Positions 50,862 through 60,273 are shown, numbered from the stretch's first letter. The stretch is DNA of 64,000 nt from an uncultured Maribacter sp. (GCF_947500985.1 NZ_CANMTX010000003.1:372001-436000); one strand, 5' to 3'. Numbers and translations are program-made. The notes: generated from the sequence alone by a model not told the origin.

Positions 50862-52149
50862 TTATCAATCTATAAATTAATAATGCTGTTCTTTTCGTTA
50901 ATGCTTCAATAGTATTCAAATTCACTGTTTCTTCCGGAGTGTGAGCTGCATTACCCATAGTACCCAATCCGTCTAAGCAATCTACATACTCCGCTACAAA
51001 AGAAGTATCTGCCGCACCTCTTTTACCCGGGTCGTATGCCAAAACCTCACCTTGTTTTAAATCTAAACTCGCCTTGTTCAATTTTGTCAATAACGCCTTA
51101 TTACCTTCTGTTGGTTGCATTGCCGGATAACTATCTTTGAAAGTTACTGTTGCAGATGTATGTGGTAAATTGTTTGCCACTACGGTTCGCATGTTTTCTC
51201 TAGCGCGTTCTTTTTGTTCTTCAGATATAAAACGTAATCCGCCACGGACTTCTGCTTTTTGAGCCACTACATTGGTCTTACCAAAAACAGTTCCCTTACT
51301 GGTCATTTCATCAAATTCTACAAAAGTACCACCAACTAGAGTCCCCGGATTAAAAGTCAATAAATCTTCTCCTCTTACATCTGTATAAAATCCGTTTAAA
51401 ATTCTCGACATTTCAAAAATGGCCCCTGCACCTGTGTCTTCACTAAAGATACCAGATGAATGCGCTCTCTTACCCTCTACTTCAACTTTCCAACCTGAAG
51501 AACCTCTACGGGCAACAGTTGCATAGTTGAAACCAGTAGAGTTTTCAAAACCTAAACCTATGTCACTTCTTTTGGCAGCTTCAATTAAATCGTGTCTACT
51601 TTTTTCTAACGGACTACCTGTACTTTCTTCATCACCCGTAAAGGCAACAATAATTTGAGCATCATTTAATAATCCGTTTTGTTGTAGTGCTTTTAGTGCA
51701 TACAGCACTATAACATCGCCACCTTTCATATCATTACCACCTGGTGCGTGTGCGATAGAATCGTTCACCATTTCAAAAGTTTGAAACGGGCTATCTTCCT
51801 CAAAAACCGTATCGAGGTGCCCGATTAGTAATAACTTCTTCCCCTTGGTGCCTTTTATTTCAGCAAACAAATGTCCCGCTCTATTCATTTCTTCGGGCAT
51901 AGGTATCCAAGTGCTTTCAAAACCGATATCAGTAAATGCGGCAGCAAACTCCTTCCCTACCATTTCAACACCTTTAAGATTTAAGGTACCGCTATTAATA
52001 TTCACGACTTTTTCTAGAAATGAAATTGCCTCGGCATTATTTTGCTCGATAGCTTTTACAACCTTCTTCTCGTTCTTTGAAAGTTTCTGTGCATTGACGC
52101 CTGTCAATAAAAACACAGCAATTAGGGTAAGTAGTAGTTTTTGATGCAT
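50854..52149 (-). CDS. Exported M20/M28-type zinc peptidase (CPG2-like)
   Basis: A 431-residue protein with a signal peptide (LLLTLIAVFLLTGVNAQ). Zinc ligands: LIGHLDTVFEE (His and catalytic Asp), GGNDMKGGDVI (bridging Asp), TGDEESTGSPL (catalytic Glu-Glu) and ALGFENS-type third ligand region GLGFENSTG. A dimerisation lid domain follows (RRGSSGWKVEVEGKRAHSSG). The last ligand is His in GNAAHTPEE. It resembles glutamate carboxypeptidase. It heads a four-gene unit. Confidence 0.9.
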   Translation of the reverse strand: MHQKLLLTLIAVFLLTGVNAQKLSKNEKKVVKAIEQNNAEAISFLEKVVNINSGTLNLKGVEMVGKEFAAAFTDIGFESTWIPMPEEMNRAGHLFAEIKGTKGKKLLLIGHLDTVFEEDSPFQTFEMVNDSIAHAPGGNDMKGGDVIVLYALKALQQNGLLNDAQIIVAFTGDEESTGSPLEKSRHDLIEAAKRSDIGLGFENSTGFNYATVARRGSSGWKVEVEGKRAHSSGIFSEDTGAGAIFEMSRILNGFYTDVRGEDLLTFNPGTLVGGTFVEFDEMTSKGTVFGKTNVVAQKAEVRGGLRFISEEQKERARENMRTVVANNLPHTSATVTFKDSYPAMQPTEGNKALLTKLNKASLDLKQGEVLAYDPGKRGAADTSFVAEYVDCLDGLGTMGNAAHTPEETVNLNTIEALTKRTALLIYRLINE

Positions 52150-52165
52150 GTGGTCTGTTTTACAT

Positions 52166-52173
52166 CAAATTTA
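52166..52173 (-). promoter_or_regulatory. -7 element (TAAATTTG) of the peptidase operon
   Basis: A minus-strand TAnnTTTG match 16 bp upstream of the peptidase ATG. Confidence 0.45.
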
Positions 52174-52241
52174 CCAAAAACACTTAATCTATAACGAGAA
52201 TAAACCACTTACTATGTTAAGCTCTAGAGTAAAATAAAATG

Positions 52242-52269
52242 TGGTGCGAATAATTACTATATTGCACCA
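52242..52269. promoter_or_regulatory. Palindromic operator upstream of parDE
   Basis: TGGTGC (52242-52247) and GCACCA (52264-52269) form an inverted repeat. It extends inward with AATA/TATT. It ends 12 bp before the antitoxin start, the usual place for ParD autorepression. Confidence 0.6.
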
Positions 52270-52281
52270 TAAGCAATGATT

Positions 52282-52524
52282 ATGGCAACGATACGAAAAT
52301 CTATAACCTTTACCGATCAGCAAGACAATTGGATAAAGCTAAAAGTCGAAAATGGCGATTATACGAATGACAGCGAATATATTCGTGATTTAGTCAGAAA
52401 AGACCAGCAAGAAAATATGAAATTGGCAGAACTAAAAAATGCCATTGATGAAGGTTTACAAAGCGGAAGAAGCTCATTAAAAATCAGTGATATTATTGAG
52501 CAAGTAGATAATGGCAAACTATAA
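52282..52524 (+). CDS. parD: ParD-family antitoxin
   Basis: An 80-residue protein with a ribbon-helix-helix N-terminus (ATIRKSITFTDQQDNWIKLK, then SEYIRDLVRKDQQEN). The C-terminal toxin-binding tail is disordered/helical (GLQSGRSSLKISDIIEQVDN). ATG at 52282 matches the usual family start; another ATG lies two codons upstream. Overlaps parE by 14 bp. Confidence 0.9.
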   Translation: MATIRKSITFTDQQDNWIKLKVENGDYTNDSEYIRDLVRKDQQENMKLAELKNAIDEGLQSGRSSLKISDIIEQVDNGKL

Positions 52525-52804
52525 TTTATCTGCAAAAGCGCAACGAGATTTAATTGCTATTTACAAATATGGAATTAAATTTTTTGGACAATCGCCCGCA
52601 ACCACTTACTTGCAAGAGTTAGAAAACTTTTTAATTGAATTATCCGACAGACCTACATTGGCAAAAGATGCTTCAACCATAGCCAACGGATTGAAATTCT
52701 ATAATTATAAAGCCCACGTCATTTTCTATCAATTCGAAAATGAGAACGAAATTTATATAGTAAGAGTTCTTGGAAAACGAATGAACTTTATTGAACATCT
52801 ATAG
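52511..52804 (+). CDS. parE: ParE-family toxin
   Basis: A 97-residue RelE/ParE-fold toxin: YNLSAKAQRDLIAIYKYGIK, FGQSPATTYLQELE, LKFYNYKAHVIFYQFENENE and IYIVRVLGKRMN. It would inhibit gyrase unless bound by ParD. Intact and in frame; overlaps the antitoxin gene, so the pair is probably functional. Confidence 0.92.
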   Translation: MANYNLSAKAQRDLIAIYKYGIKFFGQSPATTYLQELENFLIELSDRPTLAKDASTIANGLKFYNYKAHVIFYQFENENEIYIVRVLGKRMNFIEHL

Positions 52805-52821
52805 TTCAAACCCTCCCAATA

Positions 52822-54063
52822 CTACTCAAACCGAATAGCTTTCACCGGTGTTATTCTAGTAATAATGTATGACGGGATCAAAAGCATCAATAAACAAAGT
52901 AACAACACTCCCGCATTTAAAAGAAGAATAGTCCAAAGATCTATACTCACAGGTATGTACTCAATGTAATATTCTTTCGGGTTCGGGAATTTAAAAATTC
53001 GAAACTTCTCTTGAATAAATATAATACCAAGCCCAATAAGATTGCCCCAAAATAAACCAACAACAATAAGATAGGCTGCATTATACAAAAAGACCTTTCT
53101 AATACTCCAGTTGTTAGTACCCAACGCCTTTAAAATACCGATCATTGGCGTACGCTCTAATATTAAAACGAGTAACGCGGTAATCATATTTATACCACCA
53201 ACAATGATCATAATGCCAATGATAAGGGCTATATTAAAATCGAACAAGCCTATCCATTCAAAGATTTTATAGTATTTATCTTTTATAGTTTTAGTATCTA
53301 AACTTGCTACCGTTTCACCGTAAATCTCATTCGCTTTTTGATCTATATCATCAAAACTATTCAAGAAAATTTCAAAATTACCAACTTCGTTATCTTCCCA
53401 TTTATTCATGCGCTGTATATGGCGTATGTCTGTGAAAATATAGAGTCCGTCAATTTCTTCAAATCCGCTATCGTAGATTCCGGTAATAGTAAATTTTCTT
53501 TGATTGGGTATTTTATCAGCGGCATCATCTCGCAAAAAAAAGGTAAAGAAAGAATCTCCCACTTTTAAGTTCAAACGATTTGACATGATTCTCGAAATAA
53601 GCACATCAGAATTCAACTCTCCCGAATAATCAGGTAAAACACCGTCAATTAAAAACTCATCAAACGGCTCCCAATTATATTCCTTCCCCACACCCTTGGC
53701 TATAATACCCTCAAAGGTTTCTTCGGTACGGATAATACCCGCCTTGGTCGCCACAGCTTGTATATGTACAATGCCATCGACCATATTGAAGTCCGGATAA
53801 AACTCTTGCTCCGTACTCACGGGCACCACAGAAACTTCAGAATTATTATTGTCGTAATTATAGATTTGAACGTGACCGTTGAAAGCAGTTATTTTTTCAC
53901 GTATTTTCTCTTTTAAACCACCTCCTGTAGCAATAGCGACCAACATCATTATAACCCCTATTGCAATTGCTGCAATGGCTATTTTTATTATTGGTGCAGA
54001 TATGCTAATTTTATGCTCCTTACCCTTTATAAGCCGTTTGGCGATAAAATATTCTAGATTCAA
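52822..54063 (-). CDS. FtsX/LolC-type ABC transporter permease
   Basis: A 413-residue inner-membrane permease that begins with TTG at 54063 (MNLEYFIAKRLIKG). Helix 1 is at about 25-48, followed by a MacB-type periplasmic domain to about 270, and three C-terminal helices. Conserved LVLILERTPMIGILKALGTN and the ending ITRITPVKAIRFE are typical of LolC/LolE. The ATPase is not next to it. Likely role: lipoprotein release or another envelope extrusion process. Confidence 0.9.
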   Translation of the reverse strand: MNLEYFIAKRLIKGKEHKISISAPIIKIAIAAIAIGVIMMLVAIATGGGLKEKIREKITAFNGHVQIYNYDNNNSEVSVVPVSTEQEFYPDFNMVDGIVHIQAVATKAGIIRTEETFEGIIAKGVGKEYNWEPFDEFLIDGVLPDYSGELNSDVLISRIMSNRLNLKVGDSFFTFFLRDDAADKIPNQRKFTITGIYDSGFEEIDGLYIFTDIRHIQRMNKWEDNEVGNFEIFLNSFDDIDQKANEIYGETVASLDTKTIKDKYYKIFEWIGLFDFNIALIIGIMIIVGGINMITALLVLILERTPMIGILKALGTNNWSIRKVFLYNAAYLIVVGLFWGNLIGLGIIFIQEKFRIFKFPNPKEYYIEYIPVSIDLWTILLLNAGVLLLCLLMLLIPSYIITRITPVKAIRFE

Positions 54064-55302
54064 ATGATGTTATTTTTATCCAATTTCAAAAGTACAGTTT
54101 TATTATGGTTTTTGGTATTGGCTACCTGCGGAAACGAAACCAAAGAGCAAGCCATTACCACATCACCAACCAATGAACCCCTAATAGAACAAGAAGCAAA
54201 AGAAATTGTGGTCGCCGCCAACCGTACAGAGGTATATGTACCGCTTTTAAAAGGAAAAAAAATAGCTATTGTCGCTAACCAGACCAGCGTTATTTTTAAA
54301 TCTGACGGGCATACACATTTGGTAGACAGTCTGCTTTCTTTAGATATAGATATTAAACACGTATTTGCCCCAGAACACGGATTTAGAGGGAATTTTGATG
54401 CAGGTGAACACGTAAACAATAGTAAAGACATTAAAACAGGACTGGATTTAATATCATTACACGGTAAAAACAGAAAACCAAGTCAAGAGCAATTAGAAGG
54501 TTTAGATTTAGTTGTATTTGACATACAAGATGTAGGCGTTCGGTTTTATACCTATATATCAACAATGCAATTGGTGATGGAAGCTTGTGCGGAAAAAGGA
54601 ATTCCTATTTTAGTTTTGGACCGCCCTAATCCAAACGGTCATTATGTAGACGGACCAACCATGGAAGCTGCAAACACCTCTTTTCTAGGGATGACTGAAA
54701 TTCCGTTAGTGTACGGAATGACCATCGGTGAATATGCTAATATGATCAATAATGAAAAGTGGTTGGAAGGCGATAAAAAAGCGGACTTAACCGTAATCCC
54801 TTTAGAAAACTGGACACATGATATGTTTTACAGTTTACCAATTCGACCTTCTCCTAATTTACCAAATGACACTTCTATTACGCTATACCCTAGTTTAGGC
54901 ATGTTCGAAGGTACCAACATTAATGCCGGTCGTGGAACGGAGTTTCAGTTTCAGCGCTACGGAGCTTCATTTTTAGATTCAAAAGTGTATGATTTCACCT
55001 TTACTCCTGAGCCAAATTTCGGCTCTAAATACCCAAAAGAAGAAGGGAAATTATGCTACGGTAAAGACTTATCTAAATCTGAGCGTATGAATGAGGTAAC
55101 GATGGATTACATTATTGACGCCTATACTAATACGGTCGACAAAAGTAAATTCTTTATCACTAGCGGATTCACCAAACATGCAGGTAACAACAGACTACAA
55201 AAGCAAATTGAAGCCGGAGCTACCAATGCCGAAATAAAAGCAACTTGGCAAGATGACATTGAAAAGTTCAAAAAAATTAGAGCAAAGTATCTACTTTACT
55301 AA
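54064..55302 (+). CDS. NamZ-type exo-beta-N-acetylmuramidase (DUF1343), lipoprotein
   Basis: A 412-residue lipoprotein (signal LVLATC, Cys22). It has the DUF1343/GH171 core: KKIAIVANQTSVI, HVFAPEHGFRGNFDAGE, VVFDIQDVGVRFYTYIST, LDRPNPNGHYVDGPTME, PLVYGMTIGEYA and GTNINAGRGTEFQFQ. Members release N-acetylmuramic acid from peptidoglycan fragments for recycling. Its ATG begins on the base next to the start codon of the divergent permease gene. It overlaps the convergent desaturase-like gene by 12 bp. Confidence 0.9.
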   Translation: MMLFLSNFKSTVLLWFLVLATCGNETKEQAITTSPTNEPLIEQEAKEIVVAANRTEVYVPLLKGKKIAIVANQTSVIFKSDGHTHLVDSLLSLDIDIKHVFAPEHGFRGNFDAGEHVNNSKDIKTGLDLISLHGKNRKPSQEQLEGLDLVVFDIQDVGVRFYTYISTMQLVMEACAEKGIPILVLDRPNPNGHYVDGPTMEAANTSFLGMTEIPLVYGMTIGEYANMINNEKWLEGDKKADLTVIPLENWTHDMFYSLPIRPSPNLPNDTSITLYPSLGMFEGTNINAGRGTEFQFQRYGASFLDSKVYDFTFTPEPNFGSKYPKEEGKLCYGKDLSKSERMNEVTMDYIIDAYTNTVDKSKFFITSGFTKHAGNNRLQKQIEAGATNAEIKATWQDDIEKFKKIRAKYLLY

Positions 55303-56145
55303 AGGTTGTTCGCCAGCAATATCAGTCGTTGGTTTTCTATACCCTACAAAAGGATATTTCAGCAACGAGCTTATTTTTGCGTTCTCAACTTCGTCGGGGA
55401 ATGTGTCTACACCGTAGATGATTTTCTCTCTATCTAAATGCATATAGGTACCAAATAGACGATCCCACCACGAGAATATATTCCCGTAATTACTATCTGT
55501 ATAAGGCAACACGTAATGGTGATGTACTTTATGCATATCTGGTGAAATAAGCACATAACTTAAAGCTTTGTCTACACCCTTTGGTAGTTTAATATTTGCA
55601 TGGTTAAATTGAGACAATACTACAGAAAGACTTTGGTACAGCATAATAATACCCACCGGTGCACCAACTACAAAAACACCTACTAAGGTAAATATATAGC
55701 GAATGATGCTTTCTAAAGGATGATGTCTGTTCGCAGTAGTCGTATCTACATTATGATCCGTATGATGCACCAAATGCACCATCCACAATGGTTTTACTTT
55801 ATGCTCTACTAAATGAGCCGTGTAAGCTCCAATTAAATCTAACAACGCCACACCTAAAAACACATATGCCCATAATGGCATTTCTGGTAACCAATTAATG
55901 ATACCGAAATCATTGGCGACTGCCCAATCAGAAGTTTTTAACAATAAAAATGCTAGTGGAAAATTGATAACTATAGTGGTCAATGTAAAAAAGAAATTAG
56001 GCAGCGAATGTTTCCACTTGTTATAGCTTCCATGAAATAAGGGTACAATACCTTCTAGTATCCAGAAAAATGTGATTCCGCCAACTAAAATAAGTGATCT
56101 GTGCGCTGCAGGGATCGATTCAAAATATGTTATAATCTGTTCCAT
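55291..56145 (-). CDS. Sterol desaturase/fatty acid hydroxylase family membrane protein
   Basis: A 284-residue membrane enzyme with about four helices and a di-iron histidine cluster: AHLVEH, MVHLVHHTDHNVD, NRHHPLE and DMHKVHHHYVLPYTDSNYGN. It hydroxylates or desaturates a lipid. The substrate in flavobacteria may be a sphingolipid, carotenoid or ornithine lipid; not resolved here. Its 3' end overlaps the convergent muramidase gene. Confidence 0.9.
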   Translation of the reverse strand: MEQIITYFESIPAAHRSLILVGGITFFWILEGIVPLFHGSYNKWKHSLPNFFFTLTTIVINFPLAFLLLKTSDWAVANDFGIINWLPEMPLWAYVFLGVALLDLIGAYTAHLVEHKVKPLWMVHLVHHTDHNVDTTTANRHHPLESIIRYIFTLVGVFVVGAPVGIIMLYQSLSVVLSQFNHANIKLPKGVDKALSYVLISPDMHKVHHHYVLPYTDSNYGNIFSWWDRLFGTYMHLDREKIIYGVDTFPDEVENAKISSLLKYPFVGYRKPTTDIAGEQPLVK

Positions 56146-56451
56146 GAAATGAGGGAGTAGTTTAAGTTATGTGTCACAAATAAACATTTTAATCACTTAA
56201 TTATTAAATTCTTAATTAACAATATAAATTATGACAAATTCGTAACTAACCACCCAATATAATAAACTTTTATAGATTTTATAACTTATAGTCGCACTTT
56301 TAAAAATCTCATTTCAAACATACAAGGCTTAAGCATTTTCTAAAAATCACAGATTATGGGCAGATAAACGCTAATTTTCAGCCAATAAGATATTGATCTG
56401 ATTTCGATTGTTTTAATATTATTCTCTAATTCTTGACTTTCTAAAGTAGAA
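56146..56451. other. Intergenic interval
   Basis: 306 bp between the desaturase-like gene and the ASCH gene, both on the minus strand. No gene, repeat or strong terminator seen. The short frames present are broken and have no protein-like composition. Confidence 0.5.
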
Positions 56452-57003
56452 TTAATTCTTCCAAACTGTTTTAAATGTTTCAAACACGATGAGCATATCT
56501 TTTGTAGGTTTTTCTCCGTTTTCAACCATTACATTTTGAAAATAATCCCAGTGCGCTTTTCTCCATTTTTGAAGAGGATCTATTTCTGTTCCCATATCTA
56601 AAGCCGCTAAAGATTCTGACAGTTGATTGAAAGGTATCGTATCAACCTTTATTATTTGAATGATAGCTTGTGCTTTACCATCAAAATCTGTTATAATATG
56701 ATTTGTACCAATTTGTGGCAAATCAGCTTCTGCTTCAACATACCATTTATATAATCCTGAAGTTGTAGCGGTCTTTTTTCCGTTTGCGGTCAACTCCGCC
56801 AATTTATCGGCATCTTCTTTATTATCATGAAAAAACCAAGATTCTGGTAATTCTTCTTTATTAGCTTGAGGGTTAGATTCTATGTAATCGTCCCACATTT
56901 TATATACAGAAAAATTAATGCCATTTTCTGTTACTACTTCTTTCTTTGCGTCGTTCTTACAGCTAATAAATATTAAAATTAGAAATATGGGTAAGTGTTT
57001 CAT
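56452..57003 (-). CDS. Lipoprotein with an ASCH domain
   Basis: A 183-residue protein. A lipoprotein signal (FLILIFISCKND, Cys15) is followed by an ASCH domain. It has YKMWDDYIESNP, LPESWFFHDNKEDADKLAEL, NGKKTATTSGLYKWYVEAEA and the end MLIVFETFKTVWKN. ASCH proteins are normally cytoplasmic and linked to RNA or nucleoside derivatives; export is unusual. It follows the serine hydrolase gene by 26 bp in the same unit. Confidence 0.85.
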   Translation of the reverse strand: MKHLPIFLILIFISCKNDAKKEVVTENGINFSVYKMWDDYIESNPQANKEELPESWFFHDNKEDADKLAELTANGKKTATTSGLYKWYVEAEADLPQIGTNHIITDFDGKAQAIIQIIKVDTIPFNQLSESLAALDMGTEIDPLQKWRKAHWDYFQNVMVENGEKPTKDMLIVFETFKTVWKN

Positions 57004-57029
57004 AATGAATCATTAATTAATCTATAAGC

Positions 57030-58196
57030 TTAGTAATTTAAAAGTAATTGCAGCATTTCTGCTACAAATAATTCTCTATTACTACTATCTAAAGTTCTTT
57101 TGTTGTACAATAAAACTAGTGCACTTTCATGATCTAAACTTATAAACATCTCAGAGTTGTAACCACCAGTTGCCCCATTATGCCATATAAATTTTTCACT
57201 TGGAAAATTATTATTTACATATTCGAACCACCCAGAACAACTCCTAATTTTATAGTAATTATTTTCTTCGTATTCTTTAAATTGAACTTCGTGTGAAAGT
57301 TTTATGGCATTTCCTAGAACCGTTTCAGGTATATTGATATTAGCAGAAGCATAAGTCAATAAGTCTTTGGTCGTCGACTTAATAACACCAGCAGAATTTA
57401 AGGCATTAAGAGACTTGAAATAATCAGTTTCCTTACCATTAAAAGAATAACCGGCAGACCATTTTTTCTCATCTAATCGCTCAAAATAAGCTGAAGTATT
57501 ATTTAAATTTAAAGGTGTCAAAAGTCGATTTTGAAGAACATTTCTATAATCTTGGTTATAGTTTTTTTCAATAGCAGCCCCAACCACAGCCATACCAGCA
57601 TTAGAATATTGCATTTTTGAAAAAGGAACTGAACTTAAATGAAGGTTGTCCAAAAAAGAAAAAAGAAGTCTATCATCATACTCTTCCCAAGCTTTTGAGG
57701 CATCACTATAAGGTTTAGCCCTAAAATTTGATGGCATAAAAGGAAAACCGGCAGTATGGCTAAGAAGGTGTTTGAAATTCACTTCAATTCCATTTCTATT
57801 AAGTGTAGGCAGATTGTTAGGTAAATAAGCTTTTATATTTGTTTCAATATCCAAATTGTTGTTTAAAAGCATTTCTGTTGCAATTATTGAAGTAAAAGTT
57901 TTAGTAATAGAGCCAATTTCAAAAATACTATTCTCGTCAGGTACTATATTAGTCCCCTTTTTAGTTTCTCCATAACCGTAAAAATATGTTTCTCCGCCTT
58001 TTAAAATACCTATGGACAATCCAACAGTATTAATATTATCTTTATGATTATTAAATATGTCGTTTACGCTAATATCTATAACAGAAGATTGAGGATTATT
58101 TGTTAAATCTGCAGGGATACTGATATTGTCTTTTATACAAGCCGAAAGCAATAGCAACAAAACACATATTAAAATATAATTTGATGACTTTTTCAT
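57030..58196 (-). CDS. Class C beta-lactamase-like serine hydrolase, lipoprotein
   Basis: A 388-residue lipoprotein (LLLLSACIKD, Cys20). The penicillin-recognising fold has S-I-T-K in FEIGSITKTFTSI (nucleophile), Y-S-N in KMQYSNAGM and H-N-G in IWHNGATGGY (KTG equivalent). It is typical of peptidase/esterase-type relatives. The substrate is unknown. It lies between a beta-barrel gene (42 bp upstream) and the ASCH gene (26 bp downstream). Confidence 0.9.
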   Translation of the reverse strand: MKKSSNYILICVLLLLLSACIKDNISIPADLTNNPQSSVIDISVNDIFNNHKDNINTVGLSIGILKGGETYFYGYGETKKGTNIVPDENSIFEIGSITKTFTSIIATEMLLNNNLDIETNIKAYLPNNLPTLNRNGIEVNFKHLLSHTAGFPFMPSNFRAKPYSDASKAWEEYDDRLLFSFLDNLHLSSVPFSKMQYSNAGMAVVGAAIEKNYNQDYRNVLQNRLLTPLNLNNTSAYFERLDEKKWSAGYSFNGKETDYFKSLNALNSAGVIKSTTKDLLTYASANINIPETVLGNAIKLSHEVQFKEYEENNYYKIRSCSGWFEYVNNNFPSEKFIWHNGATGGYNSEMFISLDHESALVLLYNKRTLDSSNRELFVAEMLQLLLNY

Positions 58197-58238
58197 TTAA
58201 AAAATAATTTTAAGTGTTTATCTAACTAACATTTATTT

Positions 58239-58826
58239 TTAAAATTTATAAAAAATACCGAACGAAATATTGAGTTTACCAGCTTCAAAAAAATTAGTAT
58301 ACCTACCATGATCAAGACCAACTAACCTAGTCCCGAGAAGGACACCAAACGTTGACGATTTCAACTTAAAAATATCATAACTGTAACTCATACCTATTGA
58401 TGGAGCGAAGCTATGTAAATCAGACCCTTGATTTACTATTTCCCCATTACTACTATACTCGAAACGCTCATAAGACAAATGTGTATGAACGTAATTTCCG
58501 GCAATATTCAAGCCTAAACTAGAACGTTCAGAAACTTCATATCGGTAAAGCGCGCCTAACCCAAAAAAGTAGATTATTCTAGTATTCGGATCATAAATGA
58601 AGTTTGCTGTTGTTTGCAAAGCAAAATTATGTTTCCCTTTCGTAAAAAAGTCTCTTGAATAAGATATTCCTCCACCAGTTTCTGAAGGCACCCCAACTTG
58701 TAAACTTAGGCTTTCCCATGAAACTAATATGGAATTTCGTTTACTTGAATTTTGCAAACTATCATTTTGACCAAGAACACCGGAACTTATAAATAAACAA
58801 CTTAAATATATTGAAAACTTTATCAC
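58239..58826 (-). CDS. Outer-membrane beta-barrel-like protein
   Basis: A 195-residue exported protein (signal ending SSGVLGQ). Amphipathic strands follow: ISYSRDFFTKGKHNFALQTT, FGLGALYRYEVSERSSLGLN and IGMSYSYDIFKLKSSTFGVL. It ends in FGIFYKF, a beta-signal with a terminal Phe. It is not closely similar to the three paralogues at 23.8-25.7 kb, though of the same general type. Confidence 0.75.
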   Translation of the reverse strand: MIKFSIYLSCLFISSGVLGQNDSLQNSSKRNSILVSWESLSLQVGVPSETGGGISYSRDFFTKGKHNFALQTTANFIYDPNTRIIYFFGLGALYRYEVSERSSLGLNIAGNYVHTHLSYERFEYSSNGEIVNQGSDLHSFAPSIGMSYSYDIFKLKSSTFGVLLGTRLVGLDHGRYTNFFEAGKLNISFGIFYKF

Positions 58827-58955
58827 TAGAATTTGATTTGATCAAGCAATTATTATAATTGTATAATTTGCTGACAACGAATAAACCAAATAAAAAAGGA
58901 CTACAAAAGAAGTAAGAAGAAGTTTGCGAAAAGATTAACAGTTTTCAAAAAGCAC

Positions 58956-59681
58956 CTACTCCAACTCAAAAACAACATTTCTCTCTGTATTCGTCTTATA
59001 CTTCGTCTTCGAGATAATCTCTTTGTTCGTAGCTGAAGAATAGTTTTTATTATTTGGGTTTAGAATATAGTCGAGTTGATGTTCAATCATCTTTTCAAAC
59101 GGGACTAGGAAGTCCGTCGTATTGCAATGTTCTACCTCACCCTTATTAAGTAAATTCAAAACTGTATAGACAGATTCAATCGTACTAAGACAAAGTGCTT
59201 CTGGCTGCTGCTTAATAATAAACTTAGATGCTATACTATTATCAAAACTTACTCTTTTCAATTTTTGCAAATTCTTACTTAGCTTAAGCATTTTACGTGC
59301 ACAGGGCCAGGTACCATCTAGAATAAAGATATTAGCGCCTTTACCTAAAAAACGATGCATTTCAGAACCATTTCTCTGGGACAAATTAAAACTTTCTCTA
59401 CCAGGATATAATAAGAAAGAATTAGTATTCCCATTATTCAATATTTCATTAACACGCTCATTGTCTGTAAGGTCAACGCCAACTATAATCTCTGAATTTT
59501 CAAGTTGAAGATTCGTCATACACCCTGTACCGTTCCTTTCTTTTTTATACTCTTTTGGGTGCATTAAAATAATGAAACGCGTTTTAGTCTCAATGGTATT
59601 AATATGCTCACAAATACAAGTAGTTGAAGGTCTCATGCATTTGTAACATTTTACTCTTGGATTTTTTATTTTGACTTGCAA
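58956..59681 (-). CDS. DTW domain tRNA aminocarboxypropyltransferase-like protein
   Basis: A 241-residue protein that begins with TTG at 59681. The zinc-type Cys pairs are CYKCMRPSTTCIC. The SPOUT-like DTW domain has HPKEYKKERNGTG, LLYPG and ILDGTWPCARKMLKLS (D-x-T-W motif). The C-terminus has PEALCLSTIESVYTVL. Relatives (TapT/TuaA) add the acp group to uridine 47 or 20 of tRNA from S-adenosylmethionine. Paired with the YkgJ gene 25 bp upstream. Confidence 0.9.
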   Translation of the reverse strand: MQVKIKNPRVKCYKCMRPSTTCICEHINTIETKTRFIILMHPKEYKKERNGTGCMTNLQLENSEIIVGVDLTDNERVNEILNNGNTNSFLLYPGRESFNLSQRNGSEMHRFLGKGANIFILDGTWPCARKMLKLSKNLQKLKRVSFDNSIASKFIIKQQPEALCLSTIESVYTVLNLLNKGEVEHCNTTDFLVPFEKMIEHQLDYILNPNNKNYSSATNKEIISKTKYKTNTERNVVFELE

Positions 59682-59706
59682 TATAAAATTCTCTTTATTT
59701 TTCTAA

Positions 59707-60198
59707 TTACTTCATCAACTTCTTCATCTCCTCCACAATATTAAAAGCAGCTGGGCAAATAGCTACATTTTTAAGGGTAAGATGACTTATTTGCTGAAAC
59801 TTTTTTCTATCTGTATGCGGAAATTCACGACATGCTTTTGGGCGTACATCATAGATAGAACAGTAATTATCTGCACCTAAAAAAGTACAAGGCGTTTCTT
59901 GTAACACAAAATCGTTCTCCTCATCGACCCGTAAATAGGTTTCAATGAATTTCTGGGGTTTCATTCGAAACGACTTTGCAATACGCTCCACATCTGCATT
60001 GGTAAAAAGCGGTCCTGTCGTTTTACAACAATTGGCACAGGTAAGGCAATCGGTACGTTCAAATTCCGCCTCATGAAGGTCTTGCATTATATAGTCAAGA
60101 TTCTTTGGAGGCTTCTTTCTTAGCTTCACAAAGAATTTCTTATTCTCGTTATGTTTTTCTTGTGCCTTTTTAGGCAAATCCCGTAAAACCTCTTCCAT
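59707..60198 (-). CDS. YkgJ-type cysteine cluster protein
   Basis: A 163-residue protein with the zinc/iron-chelating cluster C-x2-C-x2-CC (DCLTCANCCKTTGP). The second part has CTFLGADNYCSIYDVRPKACREFPH. There is a conserved later Cys in VAICPAAFN. The biochemical role of the family is unknown; linkage to tRNA-modification genes such as the DTW gene downstream recurs. Cytoplasmic. Confidence 0.88.
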   Translation of the reverse strand: MEEVLRDLPKKAQEKHNENKKFFVKLRKKPPKNLDYIMQDLHEAEFERTDCLTCANCCKTTGPLFTNADVERIAKSFRMKPQKFIETYLRVDEENDFVLQETPCTFLGADNYCSIYDVRPKACREFPHTDRKKFQQISHLTLKNVAICPAAFNIVEEMKKLMK

Positions 60199-60273
60199 GT
60201 CTGAAATTAATTCTTCAAAACTAGCGAAGTAGTACCAAAAAGCGAGACTTTTGTAACTAGAAATACAAGAATT

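Noticed and set aside
56340..56525. 61-codon minus-strand frame overlapping the ASCH gene 3' end
   Set aside because: It overlaps the ASCH gene in another frame, has no promoter or spacing logic, and its composition is not protein-like.
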